Source: Phormidesmis priestleyi | GTDB taxonomy: Bacteria; Cyanobacteriota; Cyanobacteriia; Phormidesmidales; Phormidesmidaceae | Direction: 5' to 3' | Length of the DNA: 10,599 nt | Assembly: GCA_003242115.1 (NCBI GenBank) | Contig: QBMP01000010.1 | Span: 26,354 to 36,952 of the forward strand | In this document: positions 1-6,314 of the stretch, in pieces | Numbering within the stretch: position 1 is the first letter of the stretch | Layout of the letters: each line of letters begins with the position of its first letter | Program-made: the position numbers and the translations under genes | Notes under the pieces: model-generated | What the model saw: only the letters and a program-made list of their open reading frames with translations | Told to the model about the DNA's origin: nothing | The model's database searches: none

Positions 1-1
1 A

Positions 2-454
2 GCGCTGATAACGCGCTCTATTGACGCGAGCTACCGCCTCAGCAAAATCATGATTGTAGATGACGACGCTCACTACTTAAAGCAAGTAATTCAGCTTTTG
101 CATCCCTGGGATTTTCAAATTACGCCGCTTGCCAACCCCCAACGCTTTTGGTCGTTGTTTAACCAAGTGACCCCTGATCTGATCATTCTGGATATTGAAA
201 TGCCCCATATTAACGGCTTTGAACTTTGCCAGGTGCTGCGTAGCCATGCCCAGTGGCAACATTTACCCATCGTCTTTTTGAGCATTCATGCAGATCCTGC
301 CAAACAGGCACAAGCCTTTGCACTAGGAGCCGACGACTACATTATTAAGCCCATTCAAGGGAAAGATCTGGCGTCTCGATTACTCAATCGCTTAAAACGC
401 TGTCAATCGGGGGCTCGCCTGCACGATGACTGCACGCCCTACAGGCCACAGTAA
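2..454 (+). CDS. Response regulator, C-terminal receiver domain (5'-truncated by the window edge)
   Basis: This is a CheY-like receiver (REC) domain that would accept phosphate from a histidine kinase. Counting from the internal Met at position 50, the acidic pocket is D4-D5-D6, the phosphoacceptor is D48 in LIILDIEMP, the switch Ser is S78 in IVFLSIHA and the conserved Lys is K100 in YIIKP. All key residues are present, so the domain should be active. The frame stays open upstream of position 50 to the window edge and reads SYRLSKIMIVDDD, so the Met is probably internal and this is the last domain of a larger, perhaps multi-receiver, regulator. The tail after the domain is about 20 residues with no output domain. 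It ends 37 bp before pcyA on the same strand, so cotranscription is possible. What it regulates cannot be told from this fragment. Confidence 0.85.
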   Translation, partial: ALITRSIDASYRLSKIMIVDDDAHYLKQVIQLLHPWDFQITPLANPQRFWSLFNQVTPDLIILDIEMPHINGFELCQVLRSHAQWQHLPIVFLSIHADPAKQAQAFALGADDYIIKPIQGKDLASRLLNRLKRCQSGARLHDDCTPYRPQ

Positions 455-491
455 GCATTGAAATATCCTTACCGAGGCTCGGCTGCGATTC

Positions 492-1274
492 ATGATTCAA
501 TCTTCTCGTCATATGCTCTCAAAACAACAGCATCCTGCCATTGGCCTGCTAGCTGAGAACATTAAAAGCCTGTGGCAAAGCCAGCTTAGAGTTTTTCCCT
601 ACGACATCCCGACAGACTTAGGCTATGTAGAAGGTAGCCTTGAAGGTGAACAGCTCACCATTGAGAATACCTGCTACCAAACGTTACAGTTTCGCAAGCT
701 GCATTTAGAACTCGCGCAAGTCGGTAACACGCTAGATATTTTGCACTGTGTGATGTTTCCCCATCCTTGCTTTGACCTGCCAATTTTTGGGGTAGATATT
801 GTAGCGGCGCGGGGAAGCATTTGCGCTGCGATTGTAGATTTGTCGCCGGTTGCAGCTGATCGTCAGCTGCCAGCTAAGTATACTGAAGCCTTAGCTCAAC
901 TACCCGTTATGCAGTTTGCCCATCCTCGTGAACTACCCGCTTGGGGTGATATTTTCTCGGACGCTTGTTTATTTATTCGCCCGGACAATGCTGAAGAGGA
1001 AAGGGCTTTTATTAACCAAGTGATGCACTACTTGTCCATTCACTGTCAGATTGCTTGTGAAACAACTGCGGTGGGCTTTAGAGAAGCCCGCGCAGCCGTG
1101 GTAGCAGGTCAACGTCGTTACTGCTTACAGCAACAAAAAAACGATAAAACCCGACGCATTTTGGAGCGGGCTTTTGGAGCGGCTTGGGCACAGCGATACC
1201 TAGAAACGATGCTGTTTGATGTTTCGGCTGATGAGGTGGTGTCTGACTCTTCTTATCTTGAGGTAACAGCATAG
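492..1274 (+). CDS. pcyA: Phycocyanobilin:ferredoxin oxidoreductase PcyA
   Basis: PcyA reduces biliverdin IXalpha by four electrons from ferredoxin to give phycocyanobilin, the chromophore of phycocyanin, allophycocyanin and phytochromes. The 260-residue protein aligns by eye with Synechocystis PcyA (248 residues) along its length: DLGYVEGSLEGE, CYQTLQFRKLHLELAQVG, LDILHCVMFP, the Asp in FGVDIVA, and QQQKNDKTRRILERAFG near the end. The active-site residues known as Glu76, His88 and Asp105 in Synechocystis correspond to E73, H85 and D102 here, so it should be functional. The C-terminus runs about 13 residues beyond the family's usual LFDV ending. The ATG at 492 is chosen. A GAGG lies 14 nt upstream, which is distant, and the ATG at 513 is an alternative with no better ribosome site. 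It is directly upstream of the phycocyanin operon, placing chromophore and apoprotein genes together. Confidence 0.96.
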   Translation: MIQSSRHMLSKQQHPAIGLLAENIKSLWQSQLRVFPYDIPTDLGYVEGSLEGEQLTIENTCYQTLQFRKLHLELAQVGNTLDILHCVMFPHPCFDLPIFGVDIVAARGSICAAIVDLSPVAADRQLPAKYTEALAQLPVMQFAHPRELPAWGDIFSDACLFIRPDNAEEERAFINQVMHYLSIHCQIACETTAVGFREARAAVVAGQRRYCLQQQKNDKTRRILERAFGAAWAQRYLETMLFDVSADEVVSDSSYLEVTA

Positions 1275-1277
1275 TAA

Positions 1278-1291
1278 GTTGCAATTGCAAC
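1278..1291. repeat. Perfect 14-bp palindrome after pcyA
   Basis: GTTGCAATTGCAAC reads identically on both strands and begins 3 bp after the pcyA stop codon. No T run follows, so it is a poor intrinsic terminator. A dimeric-regulator site or chance are both possible. Confidence 0.5.
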
Positions 1292-1382
1292 GCAACAATG
1301 TGTAATGAAATATGAACTTTCCTGAGTTTAATGATAGACCTTCATTGCATCTTAAAAACCTTGTCAGCAAAGCATTTAAGCG

Positions 1383-1400
1383 ATTGTAAACGATTGGATA
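1383..1400 (-). promoter_or_regulatory. HLR1-like direct repeat (candidate RpaB site)
   Basis: On the minus strand this reads TATCCAAT-CG-TTTACAAT. The HLR1 element bound by the OmpR-family regulator RpaB consists of two (G/T)TTACA(T/A)(T/A) octamers separated by 2 bp. The second octamer here matches 8 of 8 positions and the first 6 of 8, with the correct 2-bp spacer. It is 198 bp upstream of the cpcB start. Functional assignment is inference. Confidence 0.4.
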
Positions 1401-1404
1401 CATA

Positions 1405-1427
1405 CTTGTGCACAGGATCTGCACAAG
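1405..1427. promoter_or_regulatory. L-box-like direct repeat / 8-bp inverted repeat upstream of cpcB
   Basis: Positions 1408-1425 read GTGCACA-GGAT-CTGCACA. The L box bound by RcaC in Fremyella diplosiphon is, from memory, TTGCACA-N4-TTGCACA. Here 12 of 14 half-site bases and the 4-bp spacing agree, with only the first base of each half differing. The same bases also form a perfect inverted repeat, CTTGTGCA (1405-1412) and TGCACAAG (1420-1427), with a 7-nt centre, so a symmetric operator or RNA hairpin is an alternative reading. Confidence 0.45.
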
Positions 1428-1529
1428 CGAATTGATTAAATGAAATCACTGGTTCGCAGCCACTGAGCCTTTTGATAGCGGCTATAGATTTTGAGTCAAC
1501 CCTCTCGCAACAGGCGCTATTGTTCGATC

Positions 1530-1549
1530 CAGGATATAGCAGGATATAG
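1530..1549. repeat. Tandem 10-bp repeat in the cpcB leader or promoter
   Basis: CAGGATATAG occurs twice head to tail without mismatch (1530-1539 and 1540-1549). It is AT-rich and could overlap a -10 element. A slipped-strand duplication is the simplest origin. Confidence 0.6.
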
Positions 1550-1568
1550 ATAGTTTTATCTATCTATA
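1545..1568 (+). promoter_or_regulatory. Inverted repeat just upstream of the cpcB ribosome site
   Basis: TATAGATAG (1545-1553) and CTATCTATA (1560-1568) are perfect 9-bp arms around a 6-nt loop. The structure ends 13 nt before the AGGAG Shine-Dalgarno. If transcription starts upstream, it would form a 5'-leader hairpin that could affect mRNA stability or translation. If TATAAA at 1565-1570 is the -10 box, it is promoter DNA instead. Confidence 0.45.
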
Positions 1569-1597
1569 AAAGTTCTACTTTAGGAGATTGGTTTCCC

Positions 1598-2116
1598 ATG
1601 TTTGATGCTTTTACCAAGGTTATTTCTCAAGCGGATGCTCGGGGCGAATATATTAACGATGACAAAATTAATGCACTCAATGCGCTGGTTGCAGATGGCA
1701 ATAAGCGCATTGATGTCGTTAACCGGATTACCAGCAATTCTTCTGCGATTGTAGCGAATGCGGCTCGTTCGTTGTTTGCTGATCAGCCTCAGCTTATTGC
1801 CCCCGGCGGTAATGCTTACACGAGCCGCCGCATGGCCGCTTGCTTGCGCGATATGGAAATTATTTTGCGCTATGTCACCTACGCTATTTTTTCGGGTGAT
1901 GGCAGCGTCCTAGATGATCGCTGCTTGAATGGATTGCGCGAAACGTACACGGCGCTCGGTGTTCCGGGTGGGTCTGTCGCAAACGGCGTAGATAAAATGA
2001 AGGAGGCTGCGATCGCTATGGCGAACGACCGCGATGGTGTGACGTCTGGTGACTGTAGCTCTTTGATTTCCGAGCTAGGCGGCTATTTTGACCGGGCATC
2101 AGCGGCGGTTAGTTAA
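1598..2116 (+). CDS. cpcB: C-phycocyanin beta subunit
   Basis: CpcB is the beta subunit of C-phycocyanin, which with CpcA forms (alpha-beta)6 hexamers of the phycobilisome rods on the thylakoid surface. At 172 residues it has the family's standard length. The two bilin-binding cysteines are C82 in [12 protein letters not shown] and C153 in SGDCSSL (usually called Cys84 and Cys155 by alignment). N72 in GGNAYTS is the site normally gamma-N-methylated. [18 protein letters not shown] at the start and [21 protein letters not shown] are typical of CpcB. The sequence is closer to phycocyanin than to phycoerythrocyanin beta, though the two are similar. AGGAG lies 11 nt before the ATG. It is the first gene of the cpcBAC2C1D cluster, 127 bp before cpcA. 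Confidence 0.96.
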   Translation: MFDAFTKVISQADARGEYINDDKINALNALVADGNKRIDVVNRITSNSSAIVANAARSLFADQPQLIAPGGNAYTSRRMAACLRDMEIILRYVTYAIFSGDGSVLDDRCLNGLRETYTALGVPGGSVANGVDKMKEAAIAMANDRDGVTSGDCSSLISELGGYFDRASAAVS

Positions 2117-2243
2117 TCTATCAGCCCAGTTCATTAGCTCATTTTTATAGACATGGCTGATTTTTTAGCTCTTGTTCTATCTAAATTGCTTCTTCTTTTC
2201 GGTTTCCCTTTCCCTTTTTTATAATCTAGAGAGATCTTCCACA

Positions 2244-2732
2244 ATGAAAACTCCCATGACTGAAGCGGTTGCAGCCGCTGATTCTCAAGGTCGCTTCCTG
2301 AGCAGCTCGGAAATGCAGGTGGCTTTCGGTCGCTTTCGTCAGGCTCAAGCTGGTTTATCTGCCGCTCAAGCCCTGGCTAAAGACGCTGATAAATTGGTCG
2401 ATGGCGCGGCTCAAGCGGTTTACCAGAAATTTCCGTACACCACTCAAATGCAGGGCAACAACTACGCCTCTACTCCCGGTGGCAAAGCTAAGTGCGCTCG
2501 TGATATTGGCTACTATCTGCGGATGGTCACCTACTGCCTCATTGCTGGCGGCACCGGCCCGATGGATGAGTACCTAATTTCAGGTATTCGCGATATCAAC
2601 AGCACGTTTGATTTGTCTCCTAGCTGGTATGTAGAAGCCCTCAAGCATATCAAAGCTAACCACGGTTTGAGCGGTGATTCTGCGGTCGAAGCGAATACCT
2701 ACCTTGACTACGCTATCAACACTTTGAGCTAA
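2244..2732 (+). CDS. cpcA: C-phycocyanin alpha subunit
   Basis: CpcA pairs with CpcB to form the phycocyanin monomer and carries one phycocyanobilin on C84 ([18 protein letters not shown]). The protein is 162 residues, the standard length, starts MKTPMTEAV and ends [13 protein letters not shown] as in other CpcA proteins. The ending [11 protein letters not shown]...[24 protein letters not shown] favours CpcA over PecA, although [16 protein letters not shown] resembles PecA locally. The ATG at 2244 is chosen. The frame is open upstream to a TTG at 2172, but those 24 residues are not part of the family. The ribosome site is a weak AGAGAG at 2228-2233. No lyase genes (cpcE, cpcF) for chromophore attachment lie in this window, so they must be elsewhere. 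Confidence 0.96.
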   Translation: MKTPMTEAVAAADSQGRFLSSSEMQVAFGRFRQAQAGLSAAQALAKDADKLVDGAAQAVYQKFPYTTQMQGNNYASTPGGKAKCARDIGYYLRMVTYCLIAGGTGPMDEYLISGIRDINSTFDLSPSWYVEALKHIKANHGLSGDSAVEANTYLDYAINTLS

Positions 2733-2746
2733 GTAGCGTCGTCATT

Positions 2747-2861
2747 CCCGATGCCTACTGGTGCTTTAGCTGCGTTCTGCGGCGATGCCCTGAGATCACT
2801 CTCTATGGCTGCTTTATTTAGCTAACTGTCTAGTGGGCATCGGGTTTGTGTACGTTTTTTT
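2747..2861 (+). terminator. Long inverted repeat plus T run between cpcA and cpcC2 (candidate attenuator)
   Basis: CCCGATGCCTACT (2747-2759) can pair with AGTGGGCATCGGG (2832-2844) over 13 bp with a single U-G wobble. Inside it, TTAGCT (2766-2771) pairs with AGCTAA (2820-2825). A run of seven T follows at 2855-2861, about 10 nt after the stem. In known cpc operons, hairpins after cpcA reduce transcription into linker genes or stabilise the cpcBA message, and this one is placed for that job. The gap between stem and T run makes it a partial rather than a strong terminator (inference). Confidence 0.6.
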
Positions 2862-2898
2862 GTTGTTAATATATGCTCCGGCTTTGAGGATTCTAGCT

Positions 2899-3714
2899 AT
2901 GACCAGTGAGGCTTCAGCAAGACTTTTAGGGTTTGAAACGGTTCAATTATCCCCGCTTGAACTTCGTGATAACGCTTCTGATACAGATATTGAGAGTGTT
3001 ATTTGGGCGGCGTATCGACAAGTGTTTGGCAATGACCATCTGATGAGCAACGAGCGTCTGGTCAGTGTTGAATCTTTGCTGACCCAAGGCTATATCAGAG
3101 TTTGTGATTTTGTACGGGCGCTAGCACTTTCAGAACTGTATAAGGAAAAGTTCTTTTACAGCACGCCCCATGTGCGTTTTATTGAGCTTAATTTCAAGCA
3201 TTTGCTAGGTCGTGCGCCTTACGATGAAGCGGAAATTTCTGAGCATGTGAATCGCTATGTTGACGAAGGCTATGAGGCCGATATTAATAGCTACATTGAC
3301 TCGTTAGAGTACCAAGAAAATTTTGGAATGAATGTGGTGCCTTTTTACCGAGGGTTTTCGACCCAAAGAAGCCAAAAAACGGTCGGCTTTGGTCGGATGT
3401 TTCAGCTATACCGGGGAGCTGCGAGCAGCGATCGCGCCCGTGTAAACCATAAAAAAGGCCGTCTGACTGAAGAACTCGCGCAAAATAGCGCCCGCCCGGT
3501 AAGAGCTTCGACCTTAGGCAAGGAGCTTCAGGGTGTGACTGGCGGCGATCGCGAAAAGCTATACCGGGTGAGGGTCTCGCAGTCGGCGAGTGGACGTACT
3601 CCGCAAGTTCGCTTTGGCGTCCAGGAATATGTGGTGACCTATGAACAGCTCACACCTACCTTGCAGCGCCTCAACAAAAGAGGGAGTCGCATAGTGGGTG
3701 TGACTTCTGCTTAG
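2899..3714 (+). CDS. cpcC2: Phycobilisome rod linker, phycocyanin-associated (CpcC2-like)
   Basis: This is a rod linker that sits in the central cavity of phycocyanin hexamers and joins successive discs. It has 271 residues, close to Synechocystis CpcC2 (273). The N-terminal linker domain (PF00427 type, about residues 17-155) shows [63 protein letters not shown] and [11 protein letters not shown]. The C-terminal CpcD-like domain (about 216-270) begins LYRVRVSQ and ends [15 protein letters not shown]. The ATG at 2899 is chosen because GAGGA (2886-2889 region) precedes it. The frame extends upstream to a GTG at 2833, but that would overlap the attenuator stem and add a hydrophobic leader foreign to the family. 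It is a paralogue of the next gene. The C2 versus C1 label rests on length and order. Confidence 0.92.
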   Translation: MTSEASARLLGFETVQLSPLELRDNASDTDIESVIWAAYRQVFGNDHLMSNERLVSVESLLTQGYIRVCDFVRALALSELYKEKFFYSTPHVRFIELNFKHLLGRAPYDEAEISEHVNRYVDEGYEADINSYIDSLEYQENFGMNVVPFYRGFSTQRSQKTVGFGRMFQLYRGAASSDRARVNHKKGRLTEELAQNSARPVRASTLGKELQGVTGGDREKLYRVRVSQSASGRTPQVRFGVQEYVVTYEQLTPTLQRLNKRGSRIVGVTSA

Positions 3715-3741
3715 ATGCGCACCTTTAAAGTCGCACAGTTT

Positions 3742-3761
3742 AGAAGAAGAAGAAGAAGAAG
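3742..3761. repeat. Trinucleotide microsatellite (AGA)6 between cpcC2 and cpcC1
   Basis: Six complete AGA units plus AG run without interruption through 20 bp. The position is noncoding, between the two linker genes. Such tracts are prone to slippage and could vary in length between strains. Confidence 0.8.
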
Positions 3762-3773
3762 CGCACATTAAAA

Positions 3774-3807
3774 ACATCCATTACCCCGTTACATCCATTA
3801 CAGCGTT
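3774..3807. repeat. 17-bp tandem duplication upstream of cpcC1
   Basis: Two adjacent 17-bp copies (3774-3790 and 3791-3807) share ACATCCATTAC exactly and end in GTT, differing at 2 positions. They lie immediately before the cpcC1 ribosome site at 3811-3817. Confidence 0.7.
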
Positions 3808-3825
3808 ATTTAGGAGAAAAAACTC

Positions 3826-4701
3826 GTGGCTATTACAACTGCGTCGGCGCGCTTAGGCACCACCCCCTTTACCGACCAAACGCCTGTCGAACTTCGTCCG
3901 GATGACTCTGCTGAGTCAGTGCAAGCGGTGATTAATGCCGTTTACCGACAGGTTTTGGGCAACGATTACCTGATGCTCTCAGAGCGGTTGGTCGGCTTGG
4001 AGTCTCTACTGACTAGCGGAGCGCTGAGTGTCAGAGACTTTGTTCGAGCCGTCGCTAAGTCAGAGCTGTATAAGGTCAAATTCCTATACCCCAATTTTCA
4101 AACGCGGGTAATTGAGCTTAACTTTAAGCATTTTCTGGGTCGTGCGCCCTATGACGAATCGGAAGTTGTTGAGCATCTTGATTGCTATCAAAATCAGGGC
4201 TTTGATGCAGACATAGATTCCTACATTGATTCCGCAGAATATGAGCGTCATTTTGGCGACAGCACCGTGCCTTACTGCCGTGGCTTTAGCACTCAAACCG
4301 GACAAAAAATGGCGGGATTTCCTCGCATGTTTCGCCTGTATCGAGGGTATGCCAATAGCGATCGCTCTCAAGTTGCAGGCAGCGCCTCTCGGTTAGCCCA
4401 AGATCTGGCTCAAAATGCGGTGTCTGCAATAGTGCCACCCTCCGGCGCAGACAACAACAATGGCTGGGCCTATCAGGCAGGTAAAGGCGCAGGTGTTTCT
4501 TCTCGCGTGTTTGGTCGACCTGGATCGACGAGCGATCGCGGCAGTCTGTACCGGATTGAAGTCGCAGGCAGACGGCGACCCGGCTATCCTAGCATCCGCC
4601 GCAGCAACCGAATTCTAGTTGTTTCCTACGAAGCTCTCTCGACAACCTTGCAGCAAATCAACAAGTCTGGGGGCCGCGTGGCTAACATTACGCCTGCATA
4701 A
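3826..4701 (+). CDS. cpcC1: Phycobilisome rod linker, phycocyanin-associated (CpcC1-like)
   Basis: This second rod linker has 291 residues, the same length as Synechocystis CpcC1, and begins [25 protein letters not shown], typical of CpcC. The linker domain (about 17-150) contains [62 protein letters not shown] and [11 protein letters not shown] Gly/Asn/Ser-rich arm (about 195-235) joins it to the C-terminal CpcD-like domain starting LYRIEVAG and ending [14 protein letters not shown]. That arm is about 20 residues longer than in CpcC2 and accounts for most of the size difference. The start is GTG at 3826, with TAGGAG at 3811-3816 as ribosome site. CpcC1 usually joins the core-proximal and middle phycocyanin hexamers. 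With CpcC2 it implies rods of at least two or three discs. Confidence 0.95.
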   Translation: MAITTASARLGTTPFTDQTPVELRPDDSAESVQAVINAVYRQVLGNDYLMLSERLVGLESLLTSGALSVRDFVRAVAKSELYKVKFLYPNFQTRVIELNFKHFLGRAPYDESEVVEHLDCYQNQGFDADIDSYIDSAEYERHFGDSTVPYCRGFSTQTGQKMAGFPRMFRLYRGYANSDRSQVAGSASRLAQDLAQNAVSAIVPPSGADNNNGWAYQAGKGAGVSSRVFGRPGSTSDRGSLYRIEVAGRRRPGYPSIRRSNRILVVSYEALSTTLQQINKSGGRVANITPA

Positions 4702-4771
4702 CGCAGCTTGATCTGACTTGAGAAGCATCCATCCCTATCTACTGCCCTTATCTATCGTGAGGTCTTCAAAC

Positions 4772-5056
4772 ATGCTAGGACAATCTGCCACTGGTGGCGT
4801 CGCCGGGTTAGATAATCGTATTTTTCTCTATGAGATCGAGGGACTCAGCCAAAATGAGACTGTTAATCGCTCACGATTGCCGGTTCGCCCTGATCAGAAC
4901 CAACTGTTTCAAGTTCCGTTTCACCGGATGAATGAAGAGATGCAGAGAATTTTGTTGCTGGGCGGAAAGATCGTCAATATTCGCCCTTTAGGATCTGCAC
5001 AATCAAAGGAACTAAAAGAATCAAAGGAATCAACCGAGAAAGCACAAGAGAGTTAG
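4772..5056 (+). CDS. cpcD: Phycobilisome small rod-capping linker CpcD
   Basis: CpcD caps the core-distal end of phycocyanin rods and so limits rod length. The 94-residue protein starts MLGQSATGG. The CpcD domain (PF01383 type, about 15-72) shows NRIFLYEIEGLSQNE, the core VPFHRMNEEMQRI, and GGKIVNIRPL, all family landmarks. The last 20 residues are a Lys/Glu/Ser-rich tail with the short repeat KELKES/KESTEK, slightly longer than usual CpcD tails. The ATG at 4772 is chosen, with GAGG at 4759-4762 upstream. An upstream TTG at 4718 in the same frame would add residues not seen in the family. It is the last gene of the cpc cluster, 70 bp after cpcC1. Confidence 0.93.
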   Translation: MLGQSATGGVAGLDNRIFLYEIEGLSQNETVNRSRLPVRPDQNQLFQVPFHRMNEEMQRILLLGGKIVNIRPLGSAQSKELKESKESTEKAQES

Positions 5057-5233
5057 TCGGAAAGTGCAACTAACCGGCGTGGTTCGCCCTAGCTTGAGCC
5101 ATGCTTTATAGCCTAATGAAGGATATCTCACCAACGTTGCTTGTAGACCATAAGCAATTTAAATCATGCAGTATCCCCGCTTTCGAGGGGGAAACTAGGT
5201 AAGATATCCCATAAGAAATCATTAAAATTGGCT
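5057..5233. promoter_or_regulatory. cpcD-metF intergenic region with nested inverted repeats
   Basis: The 177-bp gap contains GGCG-TGGTT-CGCC, a small hairpin soon after the cpcD stop without a T run, so no convincing terminator is seen. Further on, GGATATCTCACC (5121-5132) and GGTAAGATATCC (5198-5209) are 12-bp arms with one mismatch enclosing 65 nt. Within them CCCC (5175-5178) and GGGG (5187-5190) form a further short stem. The second large arm is about 25 nt before the metF start. It may be a leader structure or operator. I see no recognised riboswitch. Confidence 0.4.
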
Positions 5234-6256
5234 ATGAATACTGCACCCAGCGGACAATCTCCTTCTGGTCTATCCAATGGCACTCTCTCGAATGGTCTAG
5301 CGAATGGCCTCACCCAGCGCAGCCCAGGGCGTTTACGCCAAGCCATTCAGGCCAAAGAATTTATTGTTACCGCTGAGGTGATGCCGCCTAAGGGCGGTGA
5401 CCCTAGCCACATGCTAGCGATGGCCGCGCATCTGCAAAACTGGGTGCACGCTGTCAATGTCACCGATGGCAGTCGGGCGGTGCTGCGGATGTCTTCTTTA
5501 GCTTGCTCGGTGCTGCTCAAGCAGGCCGGAATTGAGCCGATTTGCCAAATGACTGGGCGCGATCGCAACGCCATTGCCCTTCAAGCCGATCTGATGGGCG
5601 CACATGCTCTGGGCATTCGCAATGTGCTAGCGCTCACAGGCGATCCGCTCAAAGCCGGTGACCATCCCAAATCCAAGCCGGTGCATGAGCTAGAATCCAT
5701 TCGCCTGTTGCAGGTGATTCGTCAGCTCAACAGCGGCACTGACTACAACGATAGCGCCATGACCGATGGTTGCCTGGATATTTTCCCTGGCGCAGCGATT
5801 GATCCGCAATCGCCAAGCTGGTCAGGCTTACAGAGCCGCTTTGAGAAAAAGCTAGCTGCCGGAGCACAGTTTTTTCAAAGCCAGCTCATTTCTGATTTTG
5901 ACAAGCTCGAAAAGTTTATGGATAACTTGGCTGTGGGGTGCGATCGCCCCATCCTCGCCGGTATTTTCTTACTAAAGTCCGCTAAAAACGCCGCCTTCAT
6001 CAATCGCTGTGTCCCCGGCGTCACCATTCCGCAGCACATCATTGAGCGCCTAGATAAAGCACCCGATCCGCTGCAAGAAGGCATCAAAATCGCCGCTGAA
6101 CAGGTTCAATCTGCCCGCGATCTCTGTCAGGGCGTGCACATGATGGCCGTTCGGCGCGAAGACCTGATTCCTCAGATTTTGGAACTCGCTGGGGTAGCAC
6201 CGCAGACAGAGCCAAAAACAAAGCCAAAAACAGAGGTGCTCAGCGCCGTTGGTTGA
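5234..6256 (+). CDS. metF: Methylenetetrahydrofolate reductase family protein (MetF-like)
   Basis: The protein belongs to the MTHFR family (PF02219), whose members reduce 5,10-methylene-THF to 5-methyl-THF to supply methyl groups for methionine synthesis. Landmarks are TAEVMPPKGGD with the catalytic-type E48, AVNVTDGSRAVLRMSSLA, GIEPICQMTGRDRNAIALQADLMGA, and ALTGDP with D137, the flavin-contacting Asp of the family, then FEKKLAAGAQFFQSQ and ILAGIFLLKSAKNAAFINRCVPGV. These fit the cyanobacterial and BHMT-MTHFR-fusion type rather than E. coli MetF closely. Length is 340 residues. The first 32 are a low-complexity tail with LSNG/LSNG/LANG repeats, probably disordered. The ATG at 5234 is preferred to the TTG two codons upstream, but the ribosome site is unclear. 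Substrate and cofactor are inferred from the family. It has no evident functional tie to the cpc operon. Confidence 0.88.
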   Translation: MNTAPSGQSPSGLSNGTLSNGLANGLTQRSPGRLRQAIQAKEFIVTAEVMPPKGGDPSHMLAMAAHLQNWVHAVNVTDGSRAVLRMSSLACSVLLKQAGIEPICQMTGRDRNAIALQADLMGAHALGIRNVLALTGDPLKAGDHPKSKPVHELESIRLLQVIRQLNSGTDYNDSAMTDGCLDIFPGAAIDPQSPSWSGLQSRFEKKLAAGAQFFQSQLISDFDKLEKFMDNLAVGCDRPILAGIFLLKSAKNAAFINRCVPGVTIPQHIIERLDKAPDPLQEGIKIAAEQVQSARDLCQGVHMMAVRREDLIPQILELAGVAPQTEPKTKPKTEVLSAVG

Positions 6257-6285
6257 TCGCTTGCACAGCAGTCTAAATAGCTTAT

Positions 6286-6314
6286 GGCTACACAGCTTAG
6301 GGCTATACAGCTTG
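6286..6314. repeat. Imperfect 15-bp tandem repeat between convergent genes
   Basis: GGCTACACAGCTTA (6286-6299) and GGCTATACAGCTTG (6301-6314) differ at two bases. The second copy covers the 3' end of the minus-strand gene. No clear terminator with a T run is visible in this 46-bp convergent gap. Confidence 0.5.

Larger units (their letters stand above)
1275..1597. promoter_or_regulatory. pcyA-cpcB intergenic regulatory region (cpc promoter region)
   Basis: This 323-bp stretch has no convincing gene and should carry the promoter and leader of the phycocyanin operon. In order it holds a perfect 14-bp palindrome just after the pcyA stop, an HLR1-like direct repeat, an L-box-like direct repeat that also forms an inverted repeat, an 11-bp palindrome ATAGCGGCTAT at 1475-1485, a tandem 10-bp repeat, and an inverted repeat immediately before the Shine-Dalgarno AGGAG at 1582-1586. 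Several AT-rich hexamers could be -10 boxes (TATAGA at 1483-1488 or 1545-1550, TATAAA at 1565-1570). None has a clear -35 partner, so I do not assign a transcription start. Confidence 0.7.

Noticed and set aside
1078..1424. Two minus-strand open frames opposite the pcyA end and cpc promoter
   Set aside because: No family resemblance or ribosome site, and they overlap pcyA and the regulatory region.
2172..2243. Extended N-terminus for CpcA from a TTG
   Set aside because: MKTPMTEAV at 2244 is the conserved CpcA start; the upstream 24 residues are T-rich intergenic DNA read as Phe/Leu/Ser.
1598..2732. Phycoerythrocyanin genes pecB and pecA
   Set aside because: CpcA-specific segments and two CpcC linkers plus CpcD with the typical cpc order favour C-phycocyanin; only one stretch of the alpha subunit looks PecA-like.
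2833..2898. N-terminal hydrophobic extension or signal peptide on CpcC2
   Set aside because: Rod linkers are cytoplasmic; the ATG at 2899 has a ribosome site and gives the family-standard start, while the extension lies in the hairpin region.
3559..3777. Minus-strand open frame with a serine run
   Set aside because: It is antisense to cpcC2, and the Ser run is the (AGA)n tract read backwards.
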